NCBI GenBank assembly: GCA_003427395.1
Contig: BFEA01000017.1
Location: 1,908,358-1,941,504, forward strand
Length of the DNA stretch: 33,147 nucleotides
Reading direction: 5' to 3'
Origin: Chara braunii
Lineage: Eukaryota > Streptophyta > Charophyceae > Charales > Characeae
A program made the translations under genes and the position numbers. Positions 31,182 to 33,147 of this stretch are shown one piece after another. Positions within the stretch are counted from its first letter, which is position 1. Every line of letters starts with the position of its first letter. The notes under the pieces were generated by a model. That model was not told the origin of the DNA, ran no database searches, and worked only from the letters and a program-made list of their open reading frames with translations.

Positions 31182-31243
<62 letters not shown>
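31127..31243. repeat. (GA)n/(GATA)n microsatellite
   Basis: GA repeats with an internal GATA block (about 31165-31190). Poly-Ser/Leu ORFs here are artefacts. Confidence 0.95.
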
Positions 31244-31245
<2 letters not shown>

Positions 31246-31253
31246 GGCAGAAC

Positions 31254-32650
31254 AGAACCCCTCCCTCTCCACAGCACGAAGGGGGTCCAGCGTTCCGGGA
31301 ACGCCGGAACCCCTTGGTGCTGTGGCCATCGAGGGGGCGGAACGGACCCCATTCCTCGCTCACAAGATCAAGGTGCTATGGCCATCGAGGGGGTGGGACG
31401 GACCCCCTTCCTCCCCCGCAGCACGAAGTTGCCGTGGTCACCGAGGGGGCGGGGCGGACCCCCTCCTCCCCCACCGTAAGTAGGGGGCCCGGCGTTCCGG
31501 GAACACCGAACCCCCTTGGTGACGCAGGCAGCGAGGGTGTGGACGTACCACTTTCCTCCCCCGCAGCACCAAGGCGCTGTGGGATTGAGGGGGTGGGACG
31601 GACCCCCTTCATCCCGCGCAGCACCAAAGGGGTCCGGCGTTCCCGGAACGCCTGACCCCCATGCCGGTGCGGGCATCGAGGGGGTGGGACTGAACCCCTC
31701 CTCCCCCGCAGCACCTAGGGGGTCCGGCGTTCCGGCAATGCCGGACCCCCTTGGCGCTGCGGGCACCGAGGGCGTGGGACAGACCACGCTCCTCCCCCGC
31801 AGCACCCAGGGGGTCCAGCATTCCGGGAGCTCCGGACCCCCTTGGTGCTGCGGGCATCGAGGGGGTGGGACGGACCCCCTCCCTCCCCCTCAGCACCTAG
31901 GGGTTGGGACGGACCCCCTCCCTCCCCCGCAGCACCTTGGTGCTGCGGACATCCAGGGGGAGGGGCGGAACCCCTCCTCCCCCGCAGCACCTAGGGGGTC
32001 CGGTGTTCCGGGAACGCCGGACCCCCTTGGCGCTGCGGGCACCGAGGGCGTGGGATGGACCGCGCTCCTCCCCCGCAGCACCCAGGGGGTCCGGCGTTCC
32101 GCGAACGCCGGACCCCCTCGGTGCTGCGGGCATCGAGGGGGTGGGACGGACCCCCTCCCTCCCCCGCAGCACTTAGGGGGTGGGACGGACCCCCTTGGTG
32201 CTGCGGGCATCGAGGGGGAGGGACGGAACCCCTCCTCCCCCGCAACACCTAGGGGGTCCGGCGTTCCAGGAACGCCGGACCCCCTCGGCGCTGCGGGCAC
32301 CGACGGCGTGGGACGGACCTCGCTCCTCCCCCGCAGCACCCCGGGAACGCCGGACCCCCTTGGTGCTGCGGGCATCGAGGGGGTGGAACGGACCACATCC
32401 CTCCCCCGCAGGGCCAGAGGGGGGGGGGGGGGGGGTCCATCAAGGGGGCAAAACGAGGGGGTGGGGCGGACCCGCTTCATCCCCCGCATCACCAAAGGGG
32501 TCCGGCGTTCCCGGACCCCCTAGGTGCTGCGGGCGTCGAGGGGGTGGGACGAACCCCCTTCATTCCCCGTAGCACCAAAGGGGTCCGACGTTCCGGGAGC
32601 GCCTGACCCCCTTAGTACTGCGGCATCGAGGGGGTCCGTCCCACCCCCTT
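31254..32650. repeat. GC-rich satellite of 91-bp palindromic units
   Basis: CAGCAC anchors lie at 31618, 31709, 31800 and 31891, and again at 31986, 32077 and 32168, each 91 bp apart, with shorter variant units between. Each full unit has a long inverted repeat (GGGGGTCCGGCGTTCC against GGAACGCCGGACCCCC, extended by CAGCACC/GGTGCTG) and a second small one (GAGGGGGT against ACCCCCTC). Long ORFs on both strands follow from the repeat and do not count as genes. Confidence 0.9.
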
Positions 32651-32672
32651 CTTCTCCGAAAAAAATGGGCTT

Positions 32673-32674
<2 letters not shown>

Positions 32675-32741
<67 letters not shown>
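32675..32741. repeat. (GA)n microsatellite
   Basis: About 33 GA units between the palindromic satellite and the 27-bp array. Confidence 0.95.
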
Positions 32742-32744
<3 letters not shown>

Positions 32745-32752
32745 TACGAATA

Positions 32753-33147
32753 AAATACTCGAAAAGGTCTTGCTCGCAATACATTTCGAGAACTTTATGA
32801 TGGGAGAGAGAGAGAAGGTCTTGCTCGCAATACATTCCGAAAAGATCTTGCTCGCAATTCATTCGGGGGGAGAGAGTTTTTTATGAATGACATACTCGAA
32901 AAAGGTCATGCTCACATTACATTTCGAAAAGGTCTTGCTCGAAAAAGGTCATGCTCACATTACATTCTGAAAAAGGTCTTGCTGGCAATACATTCCGAGG
33001 AGGTTATGACGGGAGAGAGAGAGAAGGTCTTGCTCGCAATACATTTCGAAGAGGTCTTGCTCGCAATACATTCCGGGGGAGAGAGCTTTTTTTTAATGAC
33101 ATACTCGAAAAATGTCATGCTCACATTACATTCCGAGAAGATTATGA
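32753..33147. repeat. 27-bp tandem repeat array with about 209-bp higher order
   Basis: GGTCTTGCTCGCAATACATT and variants start at 32766, 32817, 32844, 32904, 32931, 32947, 32975, 33026 and 33053, often 27-28 bp apart. Short GA runs and a TGACATACTCGAAAA spacer recur. The block 32811-32930 returns at about 33020-33139, giving a period near 209 bp. The array goes on past the window edge. Confidence 0.85.

Noticed and set aside
31254-32572. Long Gly/Pro-rich ORFs on both strands
   Set aside because: They are open because the 91-bp repeat lacks stops; they occur on both strands and in several frames and encode only repeat translation.

Overview
The window looks like repeat-dense nuclear DNA of a large plant-type genome. 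My best guess is a streptophyte alga of the Chara type. That guess rests on the style of the Ty3/gypsy proteins, a primer-binding site for plant initiator tRNA-Met, tRNA-Gln-like SINE heads, and the DUF7869-like gene. It is inference, and no rRNA or marker gene confirms it. I recognise no host housekeeping gene; everything identifiable is a mobile element, satellite DNA or a decayed gene.

Layout. 1-1636: low-complexity DNA with an old retroposon end and a 114-bp tandem duplication. 1637/1648-15188: one nearly full-length Ty3/gypsy LTR retrotransposon on the minus strand, with about 2.6-kb LTRs at both ends and, from right to left, PBS, gag, protease, RT, RNase H, PHD-type zinc finger, integrase and three extra ORFs before the 3' LTR. 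It is dead: it has several in-frame stops and frameshifts, and one catalytic Asp of the integrase is Asn. 15189-24100: a graveyard of poly-A retroposons, a 36-bp minisatellite at two loci, a dimeric tRNA-related SINE, a second SINE, a MITE with inverted ends (17676-18169), a PIF/Harbinger transposase remnant (about 19930-21108) and an assembly gap (22817-22936). 24100-26600: AT-rich DNA holding a 959-bp element with perfect 23-bp terminal inverted repeats. 26616-30934: a compact minus-strand block with a DUF7869-like gene of about 937 codons followed by two tandem paralogous ORFs of about 220 codons. 31127-33147: GA/GATA microsatellites, an array of 91-bp palindromic units and a 27-bp tandem repeat with a roughly 209-bp higher order.

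The most interesting points are four. First, the DUF7869-like gene plus duplicated unknown ORFs is a candidate undescribed mobile or domesticated cassette. Its long reading frame is interrupted only by TAG codons before a TGA. Second, a C4HC3 PHD finger lies directly in front of the retroelement integrase. Third, three ORFs follow integrase, the first two joined by ATGA stop-start overlaps. Fourth, the palindromic satellite is unusual. A unifying reading of the damage is C-to-T decay at methylated cytosines: nearly all premature stops can be derived from CAG, TGG or CGA, and LTR differences in a sample I compared are almost all transitions.
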